From NCBI RefSeq assembly GCF_900105455.1, contig NZ_FNSF01000002.1:489501-553500 (forward strand): 64,000 nt of DNA, written 5' to 3'. Source of the stretch: Tenacibaculum sp. MAR_2009_124. GTDB lineage: Bacteria; Bacteroidota; Bacteroidia; Flavobacteriales; Flavobacteriaceae. Below the pieces are notes generated by a model that ran no database searches, was not told where the DNA came from, and saw only the letters and a program-made list of their open reading frames with translations. This document shows, piece by piece, positions 8,577 through 18,841 of this stretch; position 1 is the first letter of the stretch, and each line of letters opens with the position of its first letter. A program made the position numbers and the translations under genes.

Positions 8577-9026
8577 ATGAGTTTACATAACTTAAAACCA
8601 GCATCAGGATCTACTAAAAGCGGTAAAAGAATCGCTCGTGGAGAAGGTTCTGGTCACGGAGGTACTTCTACAAGAGGTCATAAAGGAGCTAAATCTCGTT
8701 CAGGATATTCTCGTAAAGTAGGTTTTGAAGGTGGTCAAATGCCTCTTCAAAGACGTGTACCAAAATTTGGATTCACTAACAGAAATCGAGTAGAATATGT
8801 TGGTGTTAATTTAGATAAATTACAAAATTTAGTAGACAAGGGTAGAATAACTGATACTGTTACTTTAGACATATTAGTAGAAAACCGTTTGGCTCGTAAA
8901 AATGACCTAGTAAAGATATTAGGGAATGGAGAGTTAAAGACTAAATTGAATATTACTGTGCATAAATTTACTGCATCAGCAAAAGCTGCAATAGAAGCAG
9001 TTGGTGGTGACGCGGTTACCTTATAA
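8577..9026 (+). CDS. rplO: 50S ribosomal protein L15
   Basis: L15 is a late-assembly protein with a long Gly/Arg/Lys-rich N-terminal extension that threads into rRNA: GKRIARGEGSGHGGTSTRGH and SGYSRKVGFEGGQMPLQRR are visible. The 149-aa product ends in the globular domain with KFTASAKAAIEAVGG. It lies 11 nt upstream of secY, the usual arrangement. Confidence 0.98.
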   Translation: MSLHNLKPASGSTKSGKRIARGEGSGHGGTSTRGHKGAKSRSGYSRKVGFEGGQMPLQRRVPKFGFTNRNRVEYVGVNLDKLQNLVDKGRITDTVTLDILVENRLARKNDLVKILGNGELKTKLNITVHKFTASAKAAIEAVGGDAVTL

Positions 9027-9037
9027 GAAAACTGTAA

Positions 9038-10366
9038 ATGATGAATTTTATAAATACTTTAAGAGACATTTTCAAGATTGAAGAGTTAAAAGAAAAAATA
9101 CTTTTAACCATTGGTTTAATTGCTGTATATAGATTTATGGCGGCTGTTCCTTTACCTGGAATAGATCCAACTCAATTAGCAGCATTAAAAGACCAAACTG
9201 GAGGTGGTCTTTTAGGTTTATTAAACGCATTTACAGGTGGGGCATTTGCTAGAGCGTCAGTAATGGCACTTGGTATTATGCCATATATTTCTGCATCTAT
9301 TGTTGTTCAGTTAATGGGTATTGCGGTACCGTATTTACAAAAGCTACAGAAAGATGGAGAGAGTGGTAGAAAAAAGATTACTCAAATTACTAGATGGCTA
9401 ACCATTTTAATCACTTTGGTTCAAGGACCAACTTATATTACAGCTATCAAAACACAATTTGGTTTACCAGATGCAGCATTCCTAGTTTCAGGAGCTACCT
9501 TCTGGGTGTCATCAATGACTTTACTAACAGCAGGTACTATTTTTGCTATGTGGTTGGGTGAGCGTATTACTGATAAAGGTGTTGGTAACGGTATTTCGTT
9601 ATTAATTACTGTTGGTATTATAGCTAATTTCCCAGTAGCATTTTTACAAGAAGTTGTATCAAAAACAGAAAACGCTGGTGGTGGTGGTATCATGATGATC
9701 TTAATAGAACTAATTGTTTGGTTTGTAGTAATTTTATTAACCGTGTTATTAGTAACAGCCGTTCGTAAAGTTGCTGTTCAGTACGCTCGTCGTACTGCAG
9801 TAACGAATATAAAGGAAGTAGATGGCGCTAGACAGTACATTCCTTTAAAGTTAAATGCGGCGGGTGTAATGCCAATTATATTTGCTCAAGCTATTATGTT
9901 TTTACCAGTAGCTTTAGGTCAAAAATATCCAGCATTAAATAGTTTAGCTGATAATTTCGGTTTATGGTATAACGTTATATTTGCTATCTTAATTATTGTC
10001 TTTAGTTACTTTTATACAGCGATTACAATTCCTACGAATAAAATGGCTGAAGATTTAAAGAGAAGTAATGGTTTTGTTCCTGGATATAAACCAGGAGAAG
10101 AAACGGCAAGCTATTTAGATTCGGTGTTATCTAAAATAACATTCCCAGGATCTTTATTCTTAGCGGCTTTATCTATTTTACCAGCAATTATTGTAAAGTT
10201 TGGAGTTACTCAAAACTGGGCAATGTTTTACGGTGGAACATCCTTAATCATTATGGTAGGTGTTGCAATTGATACAATTCAACAAATTAACTCGTACTTA
10301 TTAAACAGTCGTTACGATGGTTTAATGAAGTCAGGAAATAGTAACAACAGAAAATCATTAAAATAA
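9038..10366 (+). CDS. secY: Protein translocase subunit SecY
   Basis: SecY forms the protein-conducting channel of the inner membrane. The 442-residue product has the expected ten hydrophobic segments. [20 protein letters not shown] lies near the N terminus, and [20 protein letters not shown] marks transmembrane helix 2, next to the plug region. The cytosolic loop [19 protein letters not shown] lies between later helices. It starts 11 nt after rplO, and infA follows after 1 nt. Confidence 0.98.
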   Translation: MMNFINTLRDIFKIEELKEKILLTIGLIAVYRFMAAVPLPGIDPTQLAALKDQTGGGLLGLLNAFTGGAFARASVMALGIMPYISASIVVQLMGIAVPYLQKLQKDGESGRKKITQITRWLTILITLVQGPTYITAIKTQFGLPDAAFLVSGATFWVSSMTLLTAGTIFAMWLGERITDKGVGNGISLLITVGIIANFPVAFLQEVVSKTENAGGGGIMMILIELIVWFVVILLTVLLVTAVRKVAVQYARRTAVTNIKEVDGARQYIPLKLNAAGVMPIIFAQAIMFLPVALGQKYPALNSLADNFGLWYNVIFAILIIVFSYFYTAITIPTNKMAEDLKRSNGFVPGYKPGEETASYLDSVLSKITFPGSLFLAALSILPAIIVKFGVTQNWAMFYGGTSLIIMVGVAIDTIQQINSYLLNSRYDGLMKSGNSNNRKSLK

Positions 10367-10367
10367 T

Positions 10368-10583
10368 ATGGCTAAACAAGCAGCAATTCAACAAGATGGA
10401 ACTATAACCGAAGCATTATCAAATGCTATGTTTCGTGTAGAATTAGAGAATGGACATATTGTTACGGCTCACATTTCAGGAAAAATGAGAATGCACTATA
10501 TTAAGTTATTACCTGGTGATAAGGTAAAACTTGAAATGAGTCCGTATGATTTATCGAAGGCAAGAATTACTTACAGATATTAA
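10368..10583 (+). CDS. infA: Translation initiation factor IF-1
   Basis: IF-1 blocks the ribosomal A site during initiation. The 71-aa OB-fold protein shows the family signature [20 protein letters not shown] followed by [19 protein letters not shown] and [11 protein letters not shown] at the end. Length is normal. It lies 1 nt after secY and 12 nt before rpmJ, the usual spc-alpha junction. Confidence 0.98.
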   Translation: MAKQAAIQQDGTITEALSNAMFRVELENGHIVTAHISGKMRMHYIKLLPGDKVKLEMSPYDLSKARITYRY

Positions 10584-10595
10584 AAAACAAAACTG

Positions 10596-10712
10596 ATGAA
10601 AGTAAGAGCATCATTAAAGAAAAGAAGTGCCGACTGCAAAATTGTTCGCAGAAAGGGCAGATTATATGTAATAAACAAGAAGAATCCTAGATTTAAACAA
10701 AGACAAGGGTAG
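10596..10712 (+). CDS. rpmJ: 50S ribosomal protein L36
   Basis: A 38-residue gene read directly from the sequence: it begins [20 protein letters not shown], continues [18 protein letters not shown] and stops with TAG. This is L36 at full length. Only one Cys (position 14) is seen and the zinc-binding Cys/His set is lost, so it is the zinc-free form. It lies 12 nt after infA and 2 nt before rpsM. Confidence 0.97.
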   Translation: MKVRASLKKRSADCKIVRRKGRLYVINKKNPRFKQRQG

Positions 10713-10714
10713 TT

Positions 10715-11080
10715 ATGGCAAGAATCGCAGGTATTGATATTCCAAAGAATAAGAGAGGCGTTATCGCTTTAACTTACATCTTTGGTATAGGAAGAAGCAG
10801 AGCTAAAGAAGTTTTAGCAAATGCTAAAATAGATGAGAGCATCAAAGTTCAAGATTGGACAGATGATCAAATTGCAGCAATTCGTGAGCAAGTTGGAATT
10901 TACACTATTGAGGGTGAGTTACGTTCTGAAGTTCAATTAAGCATTAAGCGTTTAATGGATATCGGATGTCAAAGAGGTATCCGTCACAGACTTGGTTTAC
11001 CTTTAAGAGGTCAGAGAACTAAAAATAACTCTCGTACGAGAAAAGGTAAGAGAAAAACTGTAGCTAACAAGAAAAAATAA
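10715..11080 (+). CDS. rpsM: 30S ribosomal protein S13
   Basis: S13 lies in the head of the small subunit and bridges to the large subunit. The 121-residue product starts [20 protein letters not shown] and contains [20 protein letters not shown] before a basic tail, all standard. It opens the alpha operon part and follows rpmJ by 2 nt. Confidence 0.98.
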   Translation: MARIAGIDIPKNKRGVIALTYIFGIGRSRAKEVLANAKIDESIKVQDWTDDQIAAIREQVGIYTIEGELRSEVQLSIKRLMDIGCQRGIRHRLGLPLRGQRTKNNSRTRKGKRKTVANKKK

Positions 11081-11113
11081 TCACTAGGTTATTTTTACTA
11101 ATAGTAATGAATT

Positions 11114-11500
11114 ATGGCAAAGTCTAAAGTAACAAAAAAACGTAAAGTTGTAATTGAATCAGTTGGTGAAGCACACGTAACTGCATCATTTAACAACATC
11201 ATTATATCGTTAACAAATAAAAAAGGAGATGTAATATCTTGGTCATCAGCTGGTAAAATGGGCTTCAGAGGATCAAAGAAAAACACTCCTTATGCAGCAC
11301 AATTAGCAGCAGAAGATTGTTCTTCTGTAGCAAAAGAAGCTGGATTACGTAAAGTTAAGGTATATGTAAAAGGACCTGGAAATGGTAGAGAGTCGGCGAT
11401 ACGTGCTATTCACAACTCAGGGATAGAAGTAACCGAAATCATTGATGTAACTCCAATTCCTCATAACGGGTGTCGTCCACCTAAAAGAAGAAGAGTATAA
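11114..11500 (+). CDS. rpsK: 30S ribosomal protein S11
   Basis: S11 lies in the platform of the small subunit and contacts mRNA near the E site. The 128-aa product contains [20 protein letters not shown] and [18 protein letters not shown], and ends [20 protein letters not shown]-like (here [20 protein letters not shown]). It is complete and lies between rpsM and rpsD as expected. Confidence 0.98.
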   Translation: MAKSKVTKKRKVVIESVGEAHVTASFNNIIISLTNKKGDVISWSSAGKMGFRGSKKNTPYAAQLAAEDCSSVAKEAGLRKVKVYVKGPGNGRESAIRAIHNSGIEVTEIIDVTPIPHNGCRPPKRRRV

Positions 11501-11552
11501 GCTGAAGTAATTTCAGTTTATATTTATTTTAAAGTAATATAAATTTTAACCT

Positions 11553-11602
11553 AGCAGGAGAACGATTATCGAAGGAATACGCCTTAATTCATAATCCCTG
11601 CT
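11553..11602 (+). ncRNA. Candidate S4 ribosomal-protein leader (rpsD leader RNA)
   Basis: The 115-nt rpsK-rpsD gap contains a nested hairpin. AGCAGG (11553-11558) pairs with CCTGCT (11597-11602), GATTAT (11564-11569) pairs with ATAATC (11591-11596), and an apical AAGG/CCTT pair closes the top. The stem ends 13 nt before the rpsD start, where it could affect initiation. S4 represses its own synthesis through leader RNAs in several phyla, and leader candidates of this kind have been proposed in Bacteroidota. Assignment to a named family is not verified. Confidence 0.6.
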
Positions 11603-11615
11603 TAATAATATAGAA

Positions 11616-12221
11616 ATGGCAAGATATACAGGACCAAAAACTAAAATTGCTCGTAAGTTTGGAGAAGCAATTTTCGGAGAGGATAAAAGTTTTGAAAAAA
11701 GAAATTATCCTCCAGGACAGCATGGATCAGGAAAGAGAAGAGGTAAGAAATCTGAATATGCTATTCAGTTAAGTGAAAAGCAAAAAGCTAAATATATTTA
11801 TGGTGTTTTAGAACGTCAATTTAGTAACTTATTCAAAAAAGCATCTTCTTCTAAAGGGATTACAGGTGAGGTTTTACTTCAATTATGTGAATCTCGTTTA
11901 GATAACGTTGTTTATCGTTTAGGTGTTTCTAACTCTAGGAGAGGTGCACGTCAGTTAGTTTCTCACCGTCACATTACTGTTAATGGTGAAATCGTTAACA
12001 TACCATCATATAGCGTAAAAGCTGGAGATGTAGTAGCGGTAAGAGAAAAGTCTAAATCTTTAGAAGCTATAGAGAACGCATTAGCTTCTAATAGTAGTGT
12101 TTATGAATGGTTATCTTGGAATTCTGATCAGAAGGCTGGTACTTTTATTAAAGCTCCGGAAAGACTTCAGATTCCAGAAAACATCAAAGAGCAGTTAATC
12201 GTAGAATTATATTCTAAGTAA
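11616..12221 (+). CDS. rpsD: 30S ribosomal protein S4
   Basis: S4 nucleates 16S rRNA assembly and often represses its own operon. The 201-residue product starts [20 protein letters not shown]. The central S4 RNA-binding domain contains [20 protein letters not shown] and [20 protein letters not shown]. The C terminus [20 protein letters not shown] is also typical. A structured leader precedes it. Confidence 0.98.
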   Translation: MARYTGPKTKIARKFGEAIFGEDKSFEKRNYPPGQHGSGKRRGKKSEYAIQLSEKQKAKYIYGVLERQFSNLFKKASSSKGITGEVLLQLCESRLDNVVYRLGVSNSRRGARQLVSHRHITVNGEIVNIPSYSVKAGDVVAVREKSKSLEAIENALASNSSVYEWLSWNSDQKAGTFIKAPERLQIPENIKEQLIVELYSK

Positions 12222-12318
12222 TAAATTAATCATATTGGTATTTAGCCAAAGGGTTTGTTGGAATTTCTTCAATCTTATAAACCGCGCAACTGAATAACAA
12301 TTAAAACGAAGAAAACAA

Positions 12319-13311
12319 ATGGCAATTTTAAACTTTCAAAAACCTGACAAAGTAATAATGGTCGAATCTACTGATTTTACAGGAAGATTCGAATTTAGAC
12401 CACTAGAGCCAGGTTTTGGATTAACAGTTGGTAACGCTTTAAGGAGAGTATTATTATCATCTTTAGAAGGATTTGCAGTTACATCATTACGTATTGATGG
12501 AGTAGATCATGAGTTCTCAACAATAGAGGGAGTAGTGGAAGATGTAACAGAAATCATCTTAAACTTAAAGCAGGTTCGTTTCAAGAAACAAATTGAAGAA
12601 TCTGATAGAGAAACTGTTTCTATTGCTATTTCAGGACAAGAGCAGTTAACGGCAGGTGATTTGCAGAAATTTATCTCAGGTTTTCAAGTATTAAATCCAG
12701 ATTTGGTACTTTGTAATATGGATAAATCAGTGAATTTGAACGCTGAAATTACTATCGAAAAAGGTAGAGGTTTTGTACCAGCTGAAGAAAATAAAAGAGC
12801 TGGAGCTCCATTAGGGACGATTTTTACAGATTCAATTTACACTCCTATTAAGAATGTAAAATATGCTATAGAAAATTTCCGTGTAGAGCAAAAGACTGAT
12901 TACGAAAAACTTGTTTTCGATATTGATACTGATGGTTCAATTAACCCAAAAGACGCTTTAACAGAAGCTGCTAAAATTTTAATCCACCACTTTATGTTAT
13001 TCTCTGATGAGCGTATCACTTTAGAGGCGGATGAAATTGCACAAACTGAAACATATGATGAGGAATCATTACACATGCGTCAGTTGTTAAAGACAAAATT
13101 AGTTGATATGGATCTGTCAGTTCGAGCATTAAATTGTTTAAAAGCTGCAGAAGTTGATACTTTGGGAGACCTAGTATCATTTAACAAAAGTGACTTAATG
13201 AAGTTCAGAAACTTTGGTAAGAAGTCATTAACTGAATTAGAAGAGTTAGTGCATAACAAAGGGTTGAATTTTGGAATGGATTTAAGCAAATACAAATTAG
13301 ATAGAGATTAA
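12319..13311 (+). CDS. rpoA: DNA-directed RNA polymerase subunit alpha
   Basis: The alpha subunit dimerises to start RNA polymerase assembly. The 330-aa product has the N-terminal assembly domain with [20 protein letters not shown]. The C-terminal DNA- and activator-binding domain includes [20 protein letters not shown]-type residues (here [20 protein letters not shown]) and [20 protein letters not shown]. Length is normal. It sits between rpsD and rplQ. The 97-nt upstream gap may fold (GGTTT with AAACC around an inner hairpin), but I cannot tie this to a known motif. Confidence 0.98.
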   Translation: MAILNFQKPDKVIMVESTDFTGRFEFRPLEPGFGLTVGNALRRVLLSSLEGFAVTSLRIDGVDHEFSTIEGVVEDVTEIILNLKQVRFKKQIEESDRETVSIAISGQEQLTAGDLQKFISGFQVLNPDLVLCNMDKSVNLNAEITIEKGRGFVPAEENKRAGAPLGTIFTDSIYTPIKNVKYAIENFRVEQKTDYEKLVFDIDTDGSINPKDALTEAAKILIHHFMLFSDERITLEADEIAQTETYDEESLHMRQLLKTKLVDMDLSVRALNCLKAAEVDTLGDLVSFNKSDLMKFRNFGKKSLTELEELVHNKGLNFGMDLSKYKLDRD

Positions 13312-13312
13312 C

Positions 13313-13356
13313 CTTTCATATTTTGCTCCTTATGATGAGTTGCAGCAAGATGAAAG
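13313..13356 (+). other. Hairpin in the rpoA-rplQ gap
   Basis: CTTTCAT (13313-13319) pairs with ATGAAAG (13350-13356), and TTGC (13323-13326) pairs with GCAA (13345-13348) inside it. The hairpin fills most of the 60-nt gap and ends 15 nt before the rplQ start. It lacks a T-run, so it is not an intrinsic terminator. A translational control or RNA-processing role is possible. Confidence 0.4.
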
Positions 13357-13371
13357 ATAAAGCCAAATGTC

Positions 13372-13854
13372 ATGAGACACGGAAAGAAAATCAATCATTT
13401 AGGAAGAAAAACTGCGCATAGAAAAGCTATGTTAGCGAACATGTCTTGTTCTTTAATAGAGCACAAGCGAATCAACACTACTGTTGCTAAAGCTAAGGCA
13501 TTACGTAAATTTGTTGAGCCTTTAATTACTAAATCAAAGGCGGATACAACTCACAATCGTCGTATTGTGTTTAGTTATTTACGTGATAAATTTGCAGTTA
13601 CTGAGCTTTTCAAAGAGATATCAGTAAAAGTAGCTGATAGACCAGGTGGATATGTTCGTATTATCAAGTTAGGAAACCGTCAAGGAGATAACGCTCCTAT
13701 GGCTATGGTTGAATTAGTTGATTACAACGAGTTATACGATCCTAAAGGAAATAAAGCTAAAAAGTCTACTCGTCGTAGTCGAAGAGGTGGAAAGAAGAAT
13801 GCTGAAGCAGCTCCTGCAGCAGTTGAAACTCAAACTTCTCAAGAAGAGGAATAG
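13372..13854 (+). CDS. rplQ: 50S ribosomal protein L17
   Basis: L17 lies near the tunnel exit of the large subunit. The 160-residue product starts [20 protein letters not shown] and has [20 protein letters not shown], the family core. The C-terminal extension after about residue 125 is rich in Lys/Arg and then Ala/Glu, making the protein longer than the E. coli form (about 127 aa), as is common in Bacteroidota. It is the last gene of the cluster. Confidence 0.98.
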   Translation: MRHGKKINHLGRKTAHRKAMLANMSCSLIEHKRINTTVAKAKALRKFVEPLITKSKADTTHNRRIVFSYLRDKFAVTELFKEISVKVADRPGGYVRIIKLGNRQGDNAPMAMVELVDYNELYDPKGNKAKKSTRRSRRGGKKNAEAAPAAVETQTSQEEE

Positions 13855-13872
13855 TCTAATTTTTAGGTATTT

Positions 13873-13909
13873 AAAAAAGGGATAAACATATGTTTATCCC
13901 TTTTTTTGT
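13873..13909 (+). terminator. Intrinsic terminator closing the ribosomal cluster
   Basis: A perfect 11-bp palindrome (13879-13900; left arm GGGATAAACAT) is preceded by A residues and followed by TTTTTTT. It follows rplQ by about 25 nt. Confidence 0.9.
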
Positions 13910-13940
13910 TATTTTTGAGAATCACACTAAATGATTGATC

Positions 13941-14636
13941 ATGAGAAATTTAATGATAGTTATGTTGTTGTTCTCTTCGTTTTATATAAAGGGACAAGAT
14001 AATGATAATGTTATTTTAAATAATGAAGCCCTAAAAATGGGAATATACGCCATAAACACCCAGTATGGAAGTTCAACATGGGTGAACAACCCTTCAAGAA
14101 GTATTGAAGGGTCAGTATTCCTTTTTGAAAATTGGTCTAACACTGGAGTATTTCATACGAGAGATAAAAAGGAGCTTACTTTAAAAAGTATAAATATTAA
14201 TTTATCCGCGAATATTTTCGTTGCTCGTTTTGGAAAAGGTTTGGACTCTCTCTTCACTTTCGATAGCAATAAAATCGGAAAAGTTAGAATTGGTAAATCG
14301 AGTTTTAAATTTGTAAATATTGATGGGCAGAATAGAATCGCGGAGGAGTTATTAAACGTTGAAGATTATGCTTTATATAAATACACGTTTCTTGGGATTA
14401 TTGAAGGATCGGTCAATCCCATGTTAAGTAGGAAGTCTGATAAATATGTAAAAAAGAGCCAGCTGTACTTTCAAAATGAAGAGATTCTAACTGAGATCAA
14501 ACTGAAAAAGAAAAGCATCTTAAAAGTAGTAGCACAATCAGAAGAAGAAAGGAAATCAATAGAGCGTTTTTACAAGAAAAACAAACTATCCTTTAAAAAG
14601 ATTGAAAGCCTAAAAAAATACTTAACTACCTTATAA
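13941..14636 (+). CDS. Secreted protein of unknown function
   Basis: A 231-residue product from the ATG at 13941; a TTG six bases upstream is less likely. It opens with a signal peptide (MRNLMIVMLLFSSFYIKGQ) probably cut after the Gly-Gln region. The rest is a soluble mixed alpha/beta sequence with STWVNNPSRSIEGSVFLFEN and FTFDSNKIGKVRIGKSSFKF, and a lysine-rich C terminus. I recognise no family. It stands alone between the ribosomal terminator and carA, and its function is unknown. Confidence 0.7.
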   Translation: MRNLMIVMLLFSSFYIKGQDNDNVILNNEALKMGIYAINTQYGSSTWVNNPSRSIEGSVFLFENWSNTGVFHTRDKKELTLKSININLSANIFVARFGKGLDSLFTFDSNKIGKVRIGKSSFKFVNIDGQNRIAEELLNVEDYALYKYTFLGIIEGSVNPMLSRKSDKYVKKSQLYFQNEEILTEIKLKKKSILKVVAQSEEERKSIERFYKKNKLSFKKIESLKKYLTTL

Positions 14637-14820
14637 GCGTATTAAAAATGTTTTAATCTGTAAAGATTTAATTAAACATATTGTTTCTAATATTGTAGTA
14701 CAATCTAATAGATCGATTTAAAAATCTGTTTAATCATAATACCAGCGAAGTATTTATATACTGTTGAAAGGTGATCTTCTTAATTTTAGGACTTATTTAC
14801 TTAAAAAAAGATAAAAAGTG

Positions 14821-14852
14821 TTGATTATTAAACTCGTTAATTAGTACTTTTG
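14821..14852 (+). promoter_or_regulatory. Promoter of carA
   Basis: TTG at 14821-14823 and TACTTTTG at 14845-14852, 21 nt apart, match the Bacteroidota -33/-7 consensus (TTG / TAnnTTTG). The carA start codon lies 41 nt downstream of the -7 box. Confidence 0.7.
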
Positions 14853-14893
14853 CATGATTTATTTAATGAGTAAATAGAATTAATATAGTAAAG

Positions 14894-16000
14894 ATGAAGT
14901 ATCAACAAAGAAAACAGGCTTTAGTATTATTAGCTGACGGGACAATTTTTTACGGTAAATCTGTTGGAATTGAAGGAACAGCAACTGGAGAGATTTGTTT
15001 CAATACTGGGATGACGGGCTACCAAGAAATTTTTACGGATCCTTCGTATTTCAGACAATTAATGGTTACAACCAATGCTCATATTGGAAACTACGGTGTC
15101 AATAGTCAAGAAGTAGAATCTGATGGAATTAAAATTTCTGGTTTAATCTGTAGAAATTTTAGCTTCACACACTCAAGACCTGACTCTGAAGGAAACTTAA
15201 AAGACTGGTTTGAAAAACACAATTTAGTTGCAATATCAGATGTTGATACAAGAGCATTAGTTTCTTATATTAGAGACAATGGGGCTATGAATGCGGTTAT
15301 TTCTACTCAAGTTGATAATGTTGAAGAATTAAAGAAGCAATTGCAAGAGGTTCCTAGCATGGAAGGATTGGAGTTGGCATCTAAAGTATCAACAAAAGAA
15401 CCTTATTTCATAGGAGAAGAAGATGCACCAATTAAGATATCAGCGCTTGATATCGGTATTAAGAAAAATATATTAAGAAACTTAGCTAAAAGAGGAGCTT
15501 ATATTAAAGTATATCCTTATAACTCAAGTTTCCAAGATTTGAACTCATTTAATCCTGACGGTTATTTTATTTCTAATGGCCCTGGTGATCCAGAACCTCT
15601 AGTAGACGCTCAGAATACTGCAAAACAAATTATAGAGAAAGATTTACCGTTATTTGGAATTTGTTTAGGACATCAAGTAATAGCCCTAGCAAATGGAATT
15701 TCTACTTATAAAATGCATAATGGGCATAGAGGAATTAATCATCCCGTGAAAAACTTAATAACAGGAAAAGGAGAAATAACTTCTCAAAACCATGGTTTTG
15801 CTATCAATAGAGAAGAAACTGAAGCACATCCTGATGTTGAAATTACACATGTTCATTTAAATGATAATACAGTGGCAGGTATTAAGATGAAAAACAAAAA
15901 TGTTTTTTCAGTTCAGTATCACCCTGAAGCGAGTCCTGGACCAAATGATGCAGAGTATTTATTTGACCAGTTCATTGAAAATATTAAGAAAACAAAATAA
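14894..16000 (+). CDS. carA: Carbamoyl-phosphate synthase small (glutaminase) subunit
   Basis: This subunit hydrolyses glutamine and passes ammonia to CarB for carbamoyl phosphate, used in arginine and pyrimidine synthesis. The 368-residue product has the N-terminal CPSase domain (GEICFNTGMTGYQEIFTDPS). The C-terminal class I glutamine amidotransferase domain carries the nucleophile in PLFGICLGHQVIALA, the His/Glu pair in SVQYHPEASPGP, and ISNGPGDPEP. carB is not in the window. It has its own promoter and terminator, so it is a single-gene unit. Confidence 0.96.
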   Translation: MKYQQRKQALVLLADGTIFYGKSVGIEGTATGEICFNTGMTGYQEIFTDPSYFRQLMVTTNAHIGNYGVNSQEVESDGIKISGLICRNFSFTHSRPDSEGNLKDWFEKHNLVAISDVDTRALVSYIRDNGAMNAVISTQVDNVEELKKQLQEVPSMEGLELASKVSTKEPYFIGEEDAPIKISALDIGIKKNILRNLAKRGAYIKVYPYNSSFQDLNSFNPDGYFISNGPGDPEPLVDAQNTAKQIIEKDLPLFGICLGHQVIALANGISTYKMHNGHRGINHPVKNLITGKGEITSQNHGFAINREETEAHPDVEITHVHLNDNTVAGIKMKNKNVFSVQYHPEASPGPNDAEYLFDQFIENIKKTK

Positions 16001-16004
16001 GAAT

Positions 16005-16032
16005 AATTCCCACTAAACAGTGGGAATTTTAC
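16005..16032 (+). terminator. Intrinsic terminator after carA
   Basis: AATTCCCAC and GTGGGAATT form a perfect 9-bp stem with a 6-nt loop, starting 5 nt after the carA stop and followed by T residues. Confidence 0.85.
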
Positions 16033-16115
16033 TTTGACAACGTTTTCGCAGAATCATTATAAATTAAAAGAATTAAAGGGTAGTATTTTGTAACTTGGCT
16101 ACCAGAAATTACTAA

Positions 16116-17417
<1,302 letters not shown>

Positions 17418-17466
17418 AAATAGAAAAATTTCAAAGCAAGGTTTTTTTCTAACAAGAATGGAATTT

Positions 17467-17502
17467 TAGATCTCAGAAAATAGGTTTCTGAGGTCTTTTT
17501 TG
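17467..17502 (+). terminator. Intrinsic terminator after eno
   Basis: AGATCTCAGAAA pairs with TTTCTGAGGTCT (one G-T pair) around a 5-nt loop, followed by TTTTTGTTTTTT. It lies about 50 nt after the eno stop. Confidence 0.85.
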
Positions 17503-17738
17503 TTTTTTACAGTTGTTAAAGAAGAGTAATGAGATTAAAATAATTAGTGTAGTTGTGAACTTTTAATTGAAATATTAGGGTTTAAGTACTTGTTTGTTAG
17601 TGTTTTGTGTTTGTTTTTGCGTTGACTGTGTTTTTTTTGGTGTTGTTAAGATAGAATATTTCTTTATAGAATAGGTGTATTGTAAATTATAACGAACAAT
17701 CAATCCACTTTAATATGAATTAACAAAAAAACAATATA
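17503..17738. other. AT-rich intergenic region, no gene seen
   Basis: This is the rest of a 321-nt gap between eno and the next lipoprotein gene. It is AT-rich with T/G-rich runs around 17590-17650. I see no ORF, RNA gene or clear -33/-7 promoter, though a promoter for the downstream gene must lie here or nearby. Confidence 0.5.
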
Positions 17739-18491
17739 ATGAAAACCTTTCTAAGATACTTTTTAATAAGCGGATTTATTTACCTGGCTTCATGTTCGGG
17801 AAATGAAGATGAGAATATATTACCTCAATCTTTATTGAATAAATCAATAGAAAAAGATACGAATTACAAAAATTTATTATTTAATGGACCAGATGCCTTT
17901 GATCAGGTACCATGGCCAGTGAATTACGAGATTTGGGGCGAATCGATTCCTATCCCGGGAGATCATACTTTAACTGGACCAAATCCTGTATTAGATGAAC
18001 TGAATGATTTCAAGGATTATGTTTCAAATGTATCACTTACTTTAGAAGTAAGTAGTACAGGTGGATCTTGGTATAAACGATATAAATACACATTTACAAA
18101 CCGTTCGCAAGAATCAATGCATGTTGACGCGGCGGTTTTCATGTTTGTAGGTCCAAAAAATACCAGTGGAGAAAGACATGTTTCTATTTTAAACAATGTT
18201 GATGGTCATGGGCATCCTCAGCAAGATTTTGTTGAAGTTCCGCTTGGGAATGGTGCAGATTCCTACTATATAGCTCGATTGGTGTTTCATGATGTACCAG
18301 AAGCAAAGAGAACATTAACACCAGGAAGTTCTCTCGTCTATATGATTGGATTCCCAATGAATCCGTTTTCTAGTCCTTATGGAATATCCGTTGAAAATTC
18401 GATGAAAACAGTGAGATTTATAGCGGATCTTTCAGGAAATAAAAACGAAGATTTAGTTAGAAAATATGGAACAAAAAGATATACTAACTAA
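17739..18491 (+). CDS. Lipoprotein of unknown function
   Basis: A 250-residue predicted lipoprotein: the N terminus MKTFLRYFLISGFIYLASC ends in a good lipobox (LASC), with the lipid-bearing Cys at residue 19. The mature part is Pro/Gly-rich early (WPVNYEIWGESIPIPGDHTL) and then looks like an all-beta domain with NVSLTLEVSSTGGSWYKRY and ARLVFHDVPEAKR. The repeated mention-like pattern of hydrophobic strands suggests an immunoglobulin-like fold, but I recognise no family. It is flanked by terminators and so is probably monocistronic. Confidence 0.7.
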   Translation: MKTFLRYFLISGFIYLASCSGNEDENILPQSLLNKSIEKDTNYKNLLFNGPDAFDQVPWPVNYEIWGESIPIPGDHTLTGPNPVLDELNDFKDYVSNVSLTLEVSSTGGSWYKRYKYTFTNRSQESMHVDAAVFMFVGPKNTSGERHVSILNNVDGHGHPQQDFVEVPLGNGADSYYIARLVFHDVPEAKRTLTPGSSLVYMIGFPMNPFSSPYGISVENSMKTVRFIADLSGNKNEDLVRKYGTKRYTN

Positions 18492-18547
18492 CCGTTTAAC
18501 TTAAATTTTAATTAAGATATTGGATTGTTATTGTTTGAAATAATTCA

Positions 18548-18583
18548 GGATCGCTGAAAATTAACTTTCAGCGATCTTTTACT
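18548..18583 (+). terminator. Intrinsic terminator after the 17739 lipoprotein gene
   Basis: GATCGCTGAAA pairs with TTTCAGCGATC across a short AT-rich loop, followed by TTTTA and more T residues. It lies about 57 nt after the stop codon. Confidence 0.8.
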
Positions 18584-18841
18584 TTTAAATAATTGTTGTA
18601 AAAATTACTAGGTTAGATGAAATATCGAATTTATTAAGAAGAGAATTTATTTATAAGATTAATTTATTTGATTCTAGGAAAGTATATTTTTAGACTTTAT
18701 TTACCAGGGCTTTTTTATGTCTAATAATTATAAAAAGATGTTATCTGAAAATGATAAAAATCTATTCGTCGCATCTTTCAAAATTTTATAAAAAATGGTA
18801 TCTTCGCAAATGACTACAATTATAAAAAATTAAGATACAAA
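18584..18841 (+). promoter_or_regulatory. Upstream region of gltA with candidate -7 element
   Basis: This is the second part of a 350-nt gap. TATCTTCG at 18799-18806 is one mismatch from the TAnnTTTG -7 box. The bases at the expected -33 position read TTTC rather than TTG. No ORF or RNA gene is seen in the rest. Confidence 0.45.
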
